Shown in pieces: positions 19,375 through 28,945 of a stretch of DNA of 64,000 bases. Position numbers and translations under genes: made by a program. The notes under the pieces are model-generated. The model saw only the letters and a program-made list of their open reading frames with translations. It did no database searches and was not told where the DNA came from. This DNA is from Variovorax sp. YR216 (GTDB lineage: Bacteria > Pseudomonadota > Gammaproteobacteria > Burkholderiales > Burkholderiaceae_C), in the NCBI RefSeq assembly GCF_900107745.1, contig NZ_FNRO01000002.1, positions 930,001 to 994,000 on the forward strand, written 5' to 3'. Every line of letters begins with the position of its first letter. Position 1 is the stretch's first letter.

Positions 19375-19965
19375 TCATGGTTCCAGCCTCCACCACGTCC
19401 ACACGCACGCCACCCCGCCCACGACGATCAGGACCCAGCCGAGCGGCACGCGCACCAGCGCGATGGCCGCGAACACCAGCACCACGATGCCGAGGCACAC
19501 TGTGAAACCCAGAGGATGTCTTCGCAGCGCCGGGATCAGCTTGATCCCGGTCGCGGCGATCAGCCCGCCGGCCACCGCGCCCATGCCGCGCAGCGCGCCC
19601 GCCACCTGCGGATTGCCGGCGTAGTGGGCGTAGAGCACCGCGAGCACGAGGATCACACCCAGGGGCACCGTCAGCATTCCCGCGACCGCGGCGATCGCGC
19701 CGCGAAGGCCGAAGTGGCGGTCGCCGATCATCAGCGCGAGGTTCACAACGTTCGGCCCCGGCAGCACCTGTGCCACGGCCCAGTCCTCGAGGAATTCGTC
19801 GGGGGTGAGCCAGCGCTTCTTCTCGACCATCTCGCGCTGCACGACGGCCAGCACGCCGCCGAAGCCCTGCAGGGCCAGCCAGGTGAAGGACAGGAAGAGG
19901 TCGCGAACGGACTGGGGACGCGGCCGGTCGCTCGCCGGTTCCGCAGGGTGGAGGGCCTGGTGCAT
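19375..19965 (-). CDS. Chromate transporter family protein, half-size subunit B
   Basis: A 196-residue partner of the downstream half. The N-terminal SFTWLALQGFGGVLAVVQ and the motif AVAQVLPGPNVVNLALMIG mark the CHR family; about five to six membrane segments follow. Together the two halves would form a heterodimeric transporter of inverted topology. They are joined by a repeat-type spacer. YihY is divergent 64 bases away. Confidence 0.83.
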   Translation of the reverse strand: MHQALHPAEPASDRPRPQSVRDLFLSFTWLALQGFGGVLAVVQREMVEKKRWLTPDEFLEDWAVAQVLPGPNVVNLALMIGDRHFGLRGAIAAVAGMLTVPLGVILVLAVLYAHYAGNPQVAGALRGMGAVAGGLIAATGIKLIPALRRHPLGFTVCLGIVVLVFAAIALVRVPLGWVLIVVGGVACVWTWWRLEP

Positions 19966-20029
19966 CGCCGGCGATTATGCTCGGCGGTTTCGCGGCGCGC
20001 TGGCCTCCAAACGCTGCGACACTGCGCGC

Positions 20030-20980
20030 ATGAAAGCCCTGCGCGCGCTATTCGACCTCTGCAAGCAGTCCTTCGAGTCCTGGCGGGCGGACTACGCCCC
20101 GAGCATGGGGGCGGCGCTGGCCTACTACACGGTGTTTTCGCTGGCCCCGCTGATCCTGATCGTGATCTCGGTGGTCGGGCTGGTGTTCGGCCGCGACGAG
20201 GCGCGCGGCGAGATCATGGAGCAGATCTCCGGCCTCATGGGGGCCGACGGTGCGCGTGCGGTGCAGGTGATGCTGGAGCATCTCAACCGGCCGGCGCAGG
20301 GCGTCGTCGCGACGGTGGCCGGCATCGGGCTGTTGATCGTCGGCGCGACGACCGTCTTCGGCGAGCTGCAGGACGCCTTTGACCGGATCTGGCGCGCGCC
20401 CGCCCGCGACGACACCAACGGTCTGCTGAACCTCGTGCGCACGCGGCTGCTGTCGTTCAGCATGATCATGGGCATCGGCTTCCTGCTGATCGTCTCGCTC
20501 ATCGTCAATGCGGCGCTCGCCGCGCTCGGCGAGTGGTGGGCGCCGTACTTCGGCGGCTGGGCGCACGTCGCGCAGAACGTGAATTCCGCCTTCGGCTTCG
20601 CGATCGTGACCGTGGGCTTCGCGATGATCTTCAAGATCATGCCGCGCGTGAGCGTGCAATGGCGCGACGTGTGGATCGGCGCCGCGGTCACTGCGGTGCT
20701 CTTCGTCATCGGCAAGTACCTGATCGGCCTGTACATCGGCAAGACCGGCGTGGCGTCGGGCTACGGCGCGGCCGGGTCGCTGGTGGTGGTGCTGGTATGG
20801 GTGTACTACTCGGCGCAGATCTTCCTGCTCGGCGTGGAGTTCACCTGGGTCTATGCGCACGAGTACGGATCGCTCAAGGGCCGTCCGCGCCCGAGCGCCC
20901 ATCTGTCGCCGATGCGTTCGGACGGGGCAGACGGCACGGACGCCGCCGTTCAGCCCGCGAAGCCGCCGCCGTCGAGGTAG
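20030..20980 (+). CDS. YihY/BrkB family inner-membrane protein
   Basis: A 316-residue protein with about six membrane helices. Family hallmarks include YAPSMGAALAYYTVFSLAPLILI at the N-terminus, GATTVFGELQDAFDRIW near residue 105 and the final helix SLVVVLVWVYYSAQIFLLG. Formerly mislabelled ribonuclease BN; the real function is not established, though a transporter role has been proposed for relatives. The ATG lacks a clear Shine-Dalgarno. Its last 31 bases overlap tail-to-tail the convergent DUF924 gene. Confidence 0.87.
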   Translation: MKALRALFDLCKQSFESWRADYAPSMGAALAYYTVFSLAPLILIVISVVGLVFGRDEARGEIMEQISGLMGADGARAVQVMLEHLNRPAQGVVATVAGIGLLIVGATTVFGELQDAFDRIWRAPARDDTNGLLNLVRTRLLSFSMIMGIGFLLIVSLIVNAALAALGEWWAPYFGGWAHVAQNVNSAFGFAIVTVGFAMIFKIMPRVSVQWRDVWIGAAVTAVLFVIGKYLIGLYIGKTGVASGYGAAGSLVVVLVWVYYSAQIFLLGVEFTWVYAHEYGSLKGRPRPSAHLSPMRSDGADGTDAAVQPAKPPPSR

Positions 20981-21495
20981 GCCTGCTCCTCGGGCGTCGT
21001 GCTCCGCCCGAGCATCCTGTTGCGATGCGGAAAGCGGCCGAAGCGGGCGATGAGGTCGCGATGCAGCACCGCGAAGCGCTGTGTGTTGGCGTCGAGTTCG
21101 GCGTTGAGCGCGACCGAACGCTCCTGCTCGGCCAACGACTCGGAATGCATGAAGGGCAGGTAGAAGAACGGCCGGAGGGGCGGATCGACCCGCCGGTCGT
21201 GCCCGGCGTCGATCGCCGCGCGCGCGATCGCCAGCGCCTTGCCGTCGGTCGCGAACATGTGCCCGCTGCCGCGCCATGCATTGCGCGGGAACTGGTCGAG
21301 CAGCACTATCAGCGCGAGCGCGCCTTCTGCATCGGCGGCCCATGCATCGAGTGCGCCAGTTGCTGCCGCATGGTGCGCGTCCTCGAAGCGTGACTTGAAT
21401 TCGGCGTCGAAGGCGTCGTTCTTGTCGAACCAGCGGGAAGGGCCCGCTTCCTGCCAGAAACGGACGACATCGTGGGCGGTCGGGAGGGCTTTCAT
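20950..21495 (-). CDS. DUF924 family protein
   Basis: A 181-residue soluble, all-helical protein. It shows the family pattern FWQEAGPSRWFDKNDAFD at the N-terminus, ALIVLLDQFPRNAWRGSG near residue 75, FFYLPFMHSE near 112 and RFGRFPHRNRMLGR near 152. The fold resembles TPR proteins; function unknown. The 3' end overlaps the convergent YihY gene by 31 bases. Confidence 0.88.
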   Translation of the reverse strand: MKALPTAHDVVRFWQEAGPSRWFDKNDAFDAEFKSRFEDAHHAAATGALDAWAADAEGALALIVLLDQFPRNAWRGSGHMFATDGKALAIARAAIDAGHDRRVDPPLRPFFYLPFMHSESLAEQERSVALNAELDANTQRFAVLHRDLIARFGRFPHRNRMLGRSTTPEEQAYLDGGGFAG

Positions 21496-21600
21496 GGGGC
21501 ACGGATGATGCCATTGCGGCATCGAATTCGAGTCAATGGCCGACAGCGTGCGGCCGCGATTCCCCCTAGGCTGGCTGTTTGCCAACCAAGGAGATCGCAT

Positions 21601-22053
21601 ATGACAAGACGCCATGGCTTCCCCCTTCGCATGCTCGTGGTGACCGGCATCGCGACCGCCGCCCTCGTGGGTTGCGGAATGATGTCCAGATCCAACACAG
21701 TGGCCTTCAGCGGCGCCATGAACGCGGCCAGCGAAGTGCCTCCCAACATGACGCGCGGCAGCGGTATGGCCGAGGCGACGCTGAACAAGGAGACGAACGT
21801 CCTGAAGTACAAGATCACCTACGACGGCCTGAGCGGTCCGGCCACCGCCGCGCACTTCCACGGCCCGGCCCCGGCCGGCGCGAATGCGTCCGTGGTGGTG
21901 CCGTTCACCAATGCCTCGAGCCCGATCGAGGGCACCGCGACACTGACCCCCGCGCAGGCCGCCGACCTGATGGCCGGCCGGTGGTACGCCAATGTCCACA
22001 CCGCCGCGAACCCGGGCGGCGAGATCCGCGGCCAGATGCTGCCGAAGATGTAG
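21601..22053 (+). CDS. CHRD-domain lipoprotein
   Basis: A 150-residue envelope protein with a signal peptide ending in the lipobox LVGC (Cys25) and one CHRD domain, named for its resemblance to chordin repeats. It has the typical AAHFHGPAPAG and the closing NVHTAANPGGEIRGQML. AAGGAGA upstream supports the ATG. The role of bacterial CHRD proteins is unknown; extracytoplasmic adhesion or ligand binding has been suggested. Gene stands alone. Confidence 0.88.
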   Translation: MTRRHGFPLRMLVVTGIATAALVGCGMMSRSNTVAFSGAMNAASEVPPNMTRGSGMAEATLNKETNVLKYKITYDGLSGPATAAHFHGPAPAGANASVVVPFTNASSPIEGTATLTPAQAADLMAGRWYANVHTAANPGGEIRGQMLPKM

Positions 22054-22097
22054 CGCCTCGGAGGCGGAGCGCGGCCGCTCTGGTGTCCAATGGCGCC

Positions 22098-23321
22098 ATG
22101 GCCACGAAGAAAAAATCCTCTTCCTCCGCATCCACCGCCGCCTCCGTCCGTCCCGGATCCAGCTTCGACTTCGCCACCGTCAAGAAGGCGCTGGTCCTTC
22201 AGGGCGGCGGCGCGCTTGGCGCGTACCAGGCCGGGGTCTATGCGGGCGTCTTCGAGCGACACAAGACCCTCGACTGGGTGGCCGGCGTATCGATCGGGGC
22301 GATCAACGCCGCGCTGATCGCCGGCAATGCGCCCGAGATGCGCGTGCAGCGGCTGCGCGAGTTCTGGGACCTGGTCTCGTCCGGCCCGGCGCAGCGCATG
22401 CCGGCGTGGTGGGCGATCGACCGTTCCTCGTTCAACCAGTGGAGTGCGACGTCTGCCGCTGTGCTCGGGGTGCCGGGCTTCTTCGAGCCGCGTCGTTCGC
22501 CGTCGCTGCTGCTCGGCGGTGCGGCGCCCCTGCTGAGCTACTACGACACCGCGCCGCTCAAATCGACGCTGGAGCGGCTGGTTGACTTCGACCGCATCAA
22601 CCATGACGGTGTGCGGTTCAGCGTCGGCGCGGTCAACGTGCGCACCGGCAACTCCATCTATTTCGACAACCGGACCCAGCGCATCGGCCCCGAGCACATC
22701 ATGGCCAGCGGCGCGCTGCCGCCGGGCTTCGCACCGGTGCACATCGACGGCGAGGACTACTGGGACGGTGGCATCGTCTCCAACACCCCGCTGCAGTACG
22801 TGCTCGACGCACATCCGCGCAGCGAGCCGTTGATGGTGCTGCAGGTCGATCTCTTCAGCGCGCGCGGCGGGATGCCCCGCACGATCGGCGAGACCATGGA
22901 GCGGCAGAAGGACATCACGTATTCGAGCCGCACCCGCATGAACACCGATGCAATGGCCTCGAACATGAACCTGGAGCAAGCCCTCGTGGACCTGCTGGAC
23001 AAGTTGCCCCCGACACTTCGCAAGGACCCGAGCGTGATCTCGCTGTGCGCGGCGCTCTCGCACAAGCCGATCGAGATCGTGCACCTGATCTACCGAGACA
23101 AGCCTTACGAGCTCGAATCCAAGGACTACGAGTTCTCGCGCGCCTCGGTCGACGAGCACTGGGACGCGGGCCTGCGCGACATCCGCAACACGCTGGATCA
23201 CCCGGACTGGCTGGTGAGCGCCTCGCAGACCAACGGCGTCACCACCTTCGACCTGACCGAGCCGAACGCACGGCGCGTGCGCCGGCCGCTGAAGCTGCCC
23301 GAGATTCCCGCCGCCGAGTAG
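22098..23321 (+). CDS. Patatin-like phospholipase
   Basis: A 407-residue serine acyl hydrolase. The oxyanion-hole glycine motif [12 protein letters not shown] is at residues 35-46, the nucleophile elbow GVSIG gives Ser65, and the dyad Asp is Asp223 in YWDGG. A C-terminal extension from about residue 260 fits DUF3734, frequent in proteobacterial patatins. The N-terminus is Lys/Ser/Ala-rich without a signal peptide. Relatives hydrolyse phospholipids or polyhydroxybutyrate. The next gene is a 3-hydroxybutyrate dehydrogenase, which makes a role in PHB turnover worth considering; that is inference. Confidence 0.88.
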   Translation: MATKKKSSSSASTAASVRPGSSFDFATVKKALVLQGGGALGAYQAGVYAGVFERHKTLDWVAGVSIGAINAALIAGNAPEMRVQRLREFWDLVSSGPAQRMPAWWAIDRSSFNQWSATSAAVLGVPGFFEPRRSPSLLLGGAAPLLSYYDTAPLKSTLERLVDFDRINHDGVRFSVGAVNVRTGNSIYFDNRTQRIGPEHIMASGALPPGFAPVHIDGEDYWDGGIVSNTPLQYVLDAHPRSEPLMVLQVDLFSARGGMPRTIGETMERQKDITYSSRTRMNTDAMASNMNLEQALVDLLDKLPPTLRKDPSVISLCAALSHKPIEIVHLIYRDKPYELESKDYEFSRASVDEHWDAGLRDIRNTLDHPDWLVSASQTNGVTTFDLTEPNARRVRRPLKLPEIPAAE

Positions 23322-23433
23322 GGCCGGGGCGGCATGCAGATCAGGTTCGTTTAAGCCGCCGGCGTCACGCTGGCACTGCGGGCATGCGGATTGCACGCCC
23401 CTGTTTCAACCCCCGTCACCCAGAGGATTCGCC

Positions 23434-24216
23434 ATGCAACTCAAGGACAAGGTCGCTTTCATCACCGGCTCGGCCAGCGGTATCGGCAAGGAAATCGCCG
23501 TCCTGTTCGCGCAGGAAGGCGCGAAGATCGTCATCGCCGACCTGAACAAGGAGGCGGCCGACGCGACCGCGGCCGAACTCGAGTCCACCGGCGCGCAGGC
23601 GATCGGCGTGGGCGTCGACGTCACCAGCGAGGAACAGGTCGACGCGTCGGTCGCCGATGCGGTGAAGGCTTTCGGCGGCATCGACATCCTGGTGAGCAAC
23701 GCCGGCATCCAGATCGTGCATCCCGTCGAGGAATTCAGCTTCGCGGACTGGAAGAAGATGCTGGCGATCCATCTCGATGGTGCCTTCCTCACCACGAAGG
23801 CCTGCCTCAAGCACATGTACGCGCAGGGCCGCGGGGGCAGCGTGATCTACATGGGCTCGGTGCATTCGAAGGAAGCCTCGCTGCTCAAGGCGCCGTACGT
23901 CACCGCCAAGCACGGGCTGATCGGCCTCGCGAAGACGGTGGCCAAGGAAGGCGCGAAGCACGGCGTGCGCGCCAACGTCATCTGCCCCGGATTCGTGCGC
24001 ACCCCGCTGGTGGAAAAGCAGATCCCCGAGCAGGCGAAGACCCTCGGCATCACCGAGGAGCAGGTGGTCAAGAACGTGATGCTCAAGGAGACGGTGGATG
24101 GCGAATTCACCACCACCGACGACGTGGCGCGCGTCGCGCTGCTGTTCGCGGCCTTCCCGACCAACGCGCTCACCGGCCAGTCGCTGGTGGTGAGCCACGG
24201 CTGGTTCATGCAGTGA
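23434..24216 (+). CDS. bdhA: 3-hydroxybutyrate dehydrogenase
   Basis: A 260-residue short-chain dehydrogenase oxidising (R)-3-hydroxybutyrate to acetoacetate with NAD. The cofactor motif [10 protein letters not shown] is at residues 11-20, NAGIQ follows near 90, and the catalytic Tyr155 and Lys159 lie in YVTAK. The C-terminal signature [15 protein letters not shown] is typical of this enzyme. AGAGGA precedes the ATG. It would use monomers released from polyhydroxybutyrate or ketone bodies. Upstream patatin and downstream LysR gene are on the same strand. Confidence 0.92.
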   Translation: MQLKDKVAFITGSASGIGKEIAVLFAQEGAKIVIADLNKEAADATAAELESTGAQAIGVGVDVTSEEQVDASVADAVKAFGGIDILVSNAGIQIVHPVEEFSFADWKKMLAIHLDGAFLTTKACLKHMYAQGRGGSVIYMGSVHSKEASLLKAPYVTAKHGLIGLAKTVAKEGAKHGVRANVICPGFVRTPLVEKQIPEQAKTLGITEEQVVKNVMLKETVDGEFTTTDDVARVALLFAAFPTNALTGQSLVVSHGWFMQ

Positions 24217-24260
24217 ACGCCACCCGGTAGATACACGGTGATCGGCCCGCTCAAGACGCC

Positions 24261-25187
24261 ATGGAACTTCGACAGCTGCGCTACTTCGTGAAGGTCTGCG
24301 AACTGCGCAGCATGGGCCGCGCGGCGCTGGACCTGGGCCTCGCGACCTCGGCGCTGAGCCAGCAGATCAGCCGCCTCGAAGGCGAGCTCTCCACGCGACT
24401 CCTGCAGCGCAGCTCGACCGGCGTCACGCCGACCGACGCGGGCATCGCGTTTCTCCAGCAGGCGCACCTCACGCTGCGGCATGCCGACGAAGCGGTGCGC
24501 GCCGCGCAGCAGGCGCGGCTGTCGGGCCACGTCAGCATCGGGCTGCCGCCGACCACGTCCTCGGTCCTCGGCGTGCCGCTGATGCAGGCGATGCGCGAAC
24601 GCTATCCGGAAGTCCGGCTGCATCTGGTCGAAGCACTGTCGGGACATCTGGCGGGGATGCTCAATGCCCGCCAGCTCGATCTCGCGGTGCTGTTCCAGAC
24701 CGATGTGGCGCGGCGCTGGAGCCTGCTGCCCCTGCTGGACGAAAAGCTCTTCGTCATCGGCCGCAGGGACTTGCCCGGCCTGCCGTCCGGCCGCCAGGTG
24801 CGGCTGGCGCAGCTGGGTGCGCTGCCGCTGATCATGCCCAGCGGATCGCACGGCCTGCGCGCGACGTTGACCGCCGCGTTCGCGCGAGTGCGGATCGAGC
24901 CGCGCGTGGTGGCCGAGATCGACGGCCTCGCGTTGCTGATGGATGCGGTGCGAGCCGGTCACGGTGCCACCATCCAGCCCGGCGCCGCGACCGCGCGGCT
25001 GGCGGACGAAGCGTTGGTCCAGGTCCGCATCGCCGATGCGCAGGTGGGCCGCCGCAACGTGCTCGCAAGCCTCTCGGACGATGAACTCTCGCCGGCCGCG
25101 CTGGCCGCTCGCGTGGTGATGGCCGACGTGGCGCGCTCCCTCGTGCGCGAAGGCCGATGGGCCGGGGCGACCCTTCACGAAAACTGA
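24261..25187 (+). CDS. LysR-type transcriptional regulator, probably of the tricarballylate genes
   Basis: A 308-residue LTTR with the winged helix-turn-helix at residues 3-62 (SMGRAALDLGLATSALSQQISRLEGEL) and a periplasmic-binding-fold effector domain. LTTRs usually bind the promoter of an adjacent operon. Here tcuA begins 77 bases downstream in the same direction, so it likely regulates tcuAB and the Bug receptor as TcuR does in Salmonella. The gap holds two inverted repeats (25198-25221 and 25236-25262). Confidence 0.88.
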   Translation: MELRQLRYFVKVCELRSMGRAALDLGLATSALSQQISRLEGELSTRLLQRSSTGVTPTDAGIAFLQQAHLTLRHADEAVRAAQQARLSGHVSIGLPPTTSSVLGVPLMQAMRERYPEVRLHLVEALSGHLAGMLNARQLDLAVLFQTDVARRWSLLPLLDEKLFVIGRRDLPGLPSGRQVRLAQLGALPLIMPSGSHGLRATLTAAFARVRIEPRVVAEIDGLALLMDAVRAGHGATIQPGAATARLADEALVQVRIADAQVGRRNVLASLSDDELSPAALAARVVMADVARSLVREGRWAGATLHEN

Positions 25188-25197
25188 AGACCCCTTG

Positions 25198-25221
25198 CCT
25201 CGGGCGTTCTTTCGCCCGAGG
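25198..25221. promoter_or_regulatory. 9-bp stem hairpin between the LysR gene and tcuA
   Basis: A perfect inverted repeat (25198-25206 with 25213-25221) with a 6-base loop, not followed by a T run. It could be a weak terminator/attenuator for the regulator gene or an operator. Confidence 0.55.
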
Positions 25222-25235
25222 GGGTGCGTCCCTAG

Positions 25236-25262
25236 AGTTGTGCTCCTCACGAGGAGACAACT
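25236..25262 (+). promoter_or_regulatory. Hairpin that would sequester the tcuA Shine-Dalgarno
   Basis: Positions 25236-25241 pair with 25257-25262 and 25243-25247 with 25252-25256, leaving one bulged G and a CACG loop. The paired strand includes GAGGAG (25251-25256), the only Shine-Dalgarno before the ATG at 25265. It may be an RNA switch or, as DNA, an operator. Confidence 0.5.
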
Positions 25263-25264
25263 GA

Positions 25265-26677
25265 ATGATCGATGTCCTGGTCGTCGGCGGCGGCAACGCG
25301 GCGCTGTGCGCGGCGCTGATGGCGCGCGAGGCGGGCGCCAGCGTCCTGCTGGTCGAGGCCTCGCCGCGCGAATGGCGCGGCGGCAATTCCCAGCACACCC
25401 GCAACCTGCGCTGCATGCACGACGCGACGCAGGACGTGCTGGTCGACGCCTACCCCGAGGAAGAGTACTGGCAGGATCTGCTGAAGGTCACCGGCGGGCT
25501 CACTGACGAGCGTCTCGCGCGCATCGCGATCCGCGCTTCGTCGTCTTGCCGCGACTGGATGCGCAGCCATGGCGTGCACTTCCAGCCGCCGCTGTCGGGC
25601 GCGCTGCATGTGGCGCGCACCAATGCCTTCTTCATGGGGGGCGGCAAGGCGCTGGTCAACGCCTATTTCCGCAGCGCCGAGAAGCTGGGCGTACAGATCC
25701 GGTACGACACACCGATCGTCTCGGTCGAACTCGACGGCGACCGTTTCGTCGCCGCGCTGACAGCGAAGGGCGAGCGCATCGAGGCGCGCAGTTGCGTGCT
25801 GGCCGCCGGCGGCTTCGAATCCAACCGCGAATGGCTCAGCGAAGCCTGGGGCGTGAACGAGCGCGGCGAACGCCCCGCGGAGAACTTCCTGATCCGCGGC
25901 ACCCGCTTCAACGAAGGCGTGCTGCTCAAGGCCTTGATCGAGGCCGGCGCGGATTCGATCGGCGACCCGACGCAGGCGCACATGGTCGCGATCGACGCGC
26001 GTGCGCCGCTGTACGACGGCGGCATCTGCACCCGCATCGACTGCGTGTCGCTCGGCGTGGTGGTCAACCGCGAGGCGAAGCGGTTCTACGACGAGGGCGA
26101 GGACTTCTGGCCCAAGCGTTACGCAATCTGGGGCCGGCTGGTCGCGCAGCAGCCGGGGCAGATCGGCTATTCGATCATCGACCGCAAGGCCATCGGGCGC
26201 TTCATGCCGCCGGTGTTTCCGGGCACCGTGGCGGACAGCCTGCCGGAACTCGCACGCAAGCTGGGCCTGCCCGAAGCGGCCTTCGTCGAAACCATCGATT
26301 CATACAACGCGGCCTGCCGTGTCGGGACCTTCGACCACACCGCGCTCGACGACTGCCACACCGAAGGGCTGACGCCTGCGAAGACGCATTGGGCGCGGCC
26401 GATCGATACGCCGCCGTTCTACGGCTATCCGTTGCGGCCCGGCGTGACGTTCACCTATCTCGGCCTGCGGGTGAACGAAAAGTCGGCTGTGCACTTCGGC
26501 GGCCGGCCGAGCCCGAACCTTTTCGTGGCCGGCGAGATGATGGCCGGCAACGTGCTTGGCAAGGGCTACACCGCGGGCGTCGGGATGGCCATCGGCACCG
26601 CCTTCGGCCGAATCGCGGGGACACAGGCGGCCAATGCCGCAGAGGCCGTCAAGGAGGCAGCGCATGCGGTCGCTTGA
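25265..26677 (+). CDS. tcuA: TcuA, FAD-dependent tricarballylate dehydrogenase
   Basis: A 470-residue flavoprotein of the fumarate reductase/succinate dehydrogenase family that oxidises tricarballylate to cis-aconitate. The N-terminal FAD-binding motif [19 protein letters not shown] is at residues 5-23, and [16 protein letters not shown] and [18 protein letters not shown] flavin contacts follow. The C-terminal [24 protein letters not shown] closes the FAD site. TcuB starts within its last 14 bases, so the pair is translationally coupled. Known Salmonella TcuA needs TcuB to reoxidise FADH2. Confidence 0.9.
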   Translation: MIDVLVVGGGNAALCAALMAREAGASVLLVEASPREWRGGNSQHTRNLRCMHDATQDVLVDAYPEEEYWQDLLKVTGGLTDERLARIAIRASSSCRDWMRSHGVHFQPPLSGALHVARTNAFFMGGGKALVNAYFRSAEKLGVQIRYDTPIVSVELDGDRFVAALTAKGERIEARSCVLAAGGFESNREWLSEAWGVNERGERPAENFLIRGTRFNEGVLLKALIEAGADSIGDPTQAHMVAIDARAPLYDGGICTRIDCVSLGVVVNREAKRFYDEGEDFWPKRYAIWGRLVAQQPGQIGYSIIDRKAIGRFMPPVFPGTVADSLPELARKLGLPEAAFVETIDSYNAACRVGTFDHTALDDCHTEGLTPAKTHWARPIDTPPFYGYPLRPGVTFTYLGLRVNEKSAVHFGGRPSPNLFVAGEMMAGNVLGKGYTAGVGMAIGTAFGRIAGTQAANAAEAVKEAAHAVA

Positions 26678-27851
26678 TGCCCTGACGCGCGAGGCTGCAT
26701 CGCTCGCGAGCAACGGTGGTCGCACCGTCATCCCGATCCTGAGCGAGCGCGAAACCGAGGTCGGCCGCCAGATGCAGATCTGCAATGCCTGCCGCTATTG
26801 CGAGGGCTTCTGCGCGGTCTTCCCGGCCATGACGCGTCGGCTGGAGTTCGGTCGCGCGGACATCCACTTCCTCGCCAACCTCTGCCACAACTGCGGCGCC
26901 TGCCTGCACGCCTGCCAGTACGCGCCGCCGCACGAGTTCGCGGTGAACGTGCCGCGTGCGATGGCCGAAGTGCGCGGCCAGACCTATGCGGACTACGCCT
27001 GGCCGCCGGCGCTTGGGCGGCTGTACCAGCGCAACGGGCTCACGCTTTCGCTCGCGCTCGCCGTGGGGCTGGCGCTGTTCCTGATGCTGGCCGTCGCGCT
27101 CAACGGCTCGCTGTGGGGTGGAGGCTTGCAGGGCAACTTCTACCGGCTCTTTCCGCACAACCTGCTGGTGAGTCTGTTCGGACCAGTGTTCGTGTTCGTC
27201 GTGTTCGCGCTCGGCATGGGCGTGACGCGCTTCTGGCGCGAGTTGAAGCCCGCGACCAGCGGCGCGCCGCTGAATGCGCCGGCCGCGGCCGAAGCCGCCG
27301 ATGCGGTGCTGCGCCTGAAGTACCTCGACGGCGGCCACGGCCAGGGCTGCCACGACGAGGACGATGCCTACACGCTGCGGCGCCGGCGCTTCCACCACTT
27401 CACGTTCTACGGCTTCCTGCTGTGCTTCGCGGCGACCTGTGTCGCGACGCTCTATCACTACGTTCTGGGATGGCATGCGCCCTACGACTTGCCGAGCCTG
27501 CCCAAGCTGCTCGGCGTGGCGGGCGGCGTGAGCCTGATGGTCGGCACGGCGGGACTCTGGCGGCTCAACCGTCGCCGTCATCCATTGCAGGGCGACGCCG
27601 CGCAGAAACCGATGGACCTGGGCTTCATCGCCTTGCTGTTCCTCACCAGCGCGAGCGGGCTGGCGCTGTGGCTCGGGCGTGGCACACCGGCGCTCGCGCT
27701 GCTGCTGTGCCTGCACTTGGGTGCGGTGATGGCGCTCTTCGCCACGCTGCCCTACGGCAAGTTTGCCCACGGCATCTTCCGTACCGCGGCGCTGCTGCGC
27801 CACGCGGTCGAGAAGCGGCTGCCGAATCCGGTCGGCCTCGGCGCCGATTGA
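26664..27851 (+). CDS. tcuB: TcuB, iron-sulfur/heme electron-transfer partner of TcuA
   Basis: A 395-residue membrane protein. The N-terminus has two 4Fe-4S clusters: Cys40, 43, 46 and 50, then Cys74, 77, 80 and 84. Six or so membrane helices follow, with histidines suitable for heme ligation ([30 protein letters not shown]). TcuB passes electrons from TcuA's FADH2 to the quinone pool. The ATG lies inside tcuA after AAGGAGG. 30 bases separate it from the receptor gene. Confidence 0.9.
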   Translation: MRSLDALTREAASLASNGGRTVIPILSERETEVGRQMQICNACRYCEGFCAVFPAMTRRLEFGRADIHFLANLCHNCGACLHACQYAPPHEFAVNVPRAMAEVRGQTYADYAWPPALGRLYQRNGLTLSLALAVGLALFLMLAVALNGSLWGGGLQGNFYRLFPHNLLVSLFGPVFVFVVFALGMGVTRFWRELKPATSGAPLNAPAAAEAADAVLRLKYLDGGHGQGCHDEDDAYTLRRRRFHHFTFYGFLLCFAATCVATLYHYVLGWHAPYDLPSLPKLLGVAGGVSLMVGTAGLWRLNRRRHPLQGDAAQKPMDLGFIALLFLTSASGLALWLGRGTPALALLLCLHLGAVMALFATLPYGKFAHGIFRTAALLRHAVEKRLPNPVGLGAD

Positions 27852-27880
27852 CTGATCTTCAACAAGACCAAGGAGAGACG

Positions 27881-28858
27881 ATGAACGAACGACCACTGCT
27901 TCTCGCAGGGGCGCTTTTCGCCAGCGCGCTGCTGCTGGCCGGCCCGGCCCGGGCGAATGACTTTCCGCCGGCCAAGCCGGTCACGATGGTGGTCGGCTTT
28001 GCGCCTGGTGGCGCGGCCGACGCAGCAGCCCGGCTGATCGCGAAGAAGCTCGGCGAGAACATCGGCCAGACCGTGATCATCGACAACAAGGCCGGCGCTG
28101 GCGGCAACATCGCCCATCAGTTCGTGACGGGCGGGCCTACTGACGGAACGATGCTGCTGTTCGGCTCGATCGGGCCGCTGACCATCGCGCCGCATGTGAT
28201 GAAGGTGCGCTACGACCCCTTCAAGGACTTGGCGCCGGTCTCGGGCGGCGTGAACTTCCCCAACGTGCTGGTGGTGCACAAGGCGCTCGGGGTGAAGACG
28301 CTGGGCGAATTCGTCGCGCTCGCGAAGAAGAAGCCCGGCAGCGTGGATTTCGCGTCGACCGGCGCTGGCTCGGCTTCGCACCTGGCCGGCGAACTCTTCA
28401 ATCAGCGCGCGGGCATCGACATGGTCCATGTGCCTTACAAGGGTGGGGCGCCGGCCATGCAGGACCTGATCGGCGAACGCGTGGCCTCGTACTTTTCAGC
28501 CCCGCCCACGGCGCTGCCGCAGGTGGAGGCCGGCCGGCTGATCCCGCTCGCCACCACAGGGCTGACGCGGCCGGCCTACATGCCGGACATCCCGACCGTG
28601 GCCGAATCGGGCTACCCGGGCTTCGAGGCGCTCAACTGGTACGCCTTCGTCGCGCCCGGCAAGACCCCGACGCCGATCCTCGACCGCTGGAACGTGGAGA
28701 TCGTGAAGGTGCTCAACGATCCCGGCGTCAAGGACGCGCTGAACAAGCACGGCCTGACGCCGCAACCGACCACGCGCGCTGAACTGGCCGCCTTCATGCG
28801 CAAGGAGGATGCGAAGTGGGGCAGCATCGTGCGCGATCGCAAGATCACCGCCGATTGA
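27881..28858 (+). CDS. Bug/TctC-type periplasmic solute receptor (tricarboxylate family)
   Basis: A 325-residue tripartite tricarboxylate transporter receptor. The signal peptide (residues 1-26, ending ARA) is followed by PVTMVVGFAPGGAADAAARL, a Bug hallmark. DNKAGAGGNIAHQFV and VPYKGGAPAMQDLIG contact the ligand carboxylate in known structures. AAGGAGAGACG precedes the ATG. In the tcu operon it probably captures tricarballylate or citrate. No TctA/TctB membrane genes are present here, so it must rely on a permease coded elsewhere. Confidence 0.9.
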   Translation: MNERPLLLAGALFASALLLAGPARANDFPPAKPVTMVVGFAPGGAADAAARLIAKKLGENIGQTVIIDNKAGAGGNIAHQFVTGGPTDGTMLLFGSIGPLTIAPHVMKVRYDPFKDLAPVSGGVNFPNVLVVHKALGVKTLGEFVALAKKKPGSVDFASTGAGSASHLAGELFNQRAGIDMVHVPYKGGAPAMQDLIGERVASYFSAPPTALPQVEAGRLIPLATTGLTRPAYMPDIPTVAESGYPGFEALNWYAFVAPGKTPTPILDRWNVEIVKVLNDPGVKDALNKHGLTPQPTTRAELAAFMRKEDAKWGSIVRDRKITAD

Positions 28859-28945
28859 GGTTTCGTGGTGGCGGGAAAGCGCTCGCGGGGGTAGAACCGT
28901 GGGGCTTCGCGCTTGGCTTGCGCGGACATGGTCAAGGAGTTCCCC

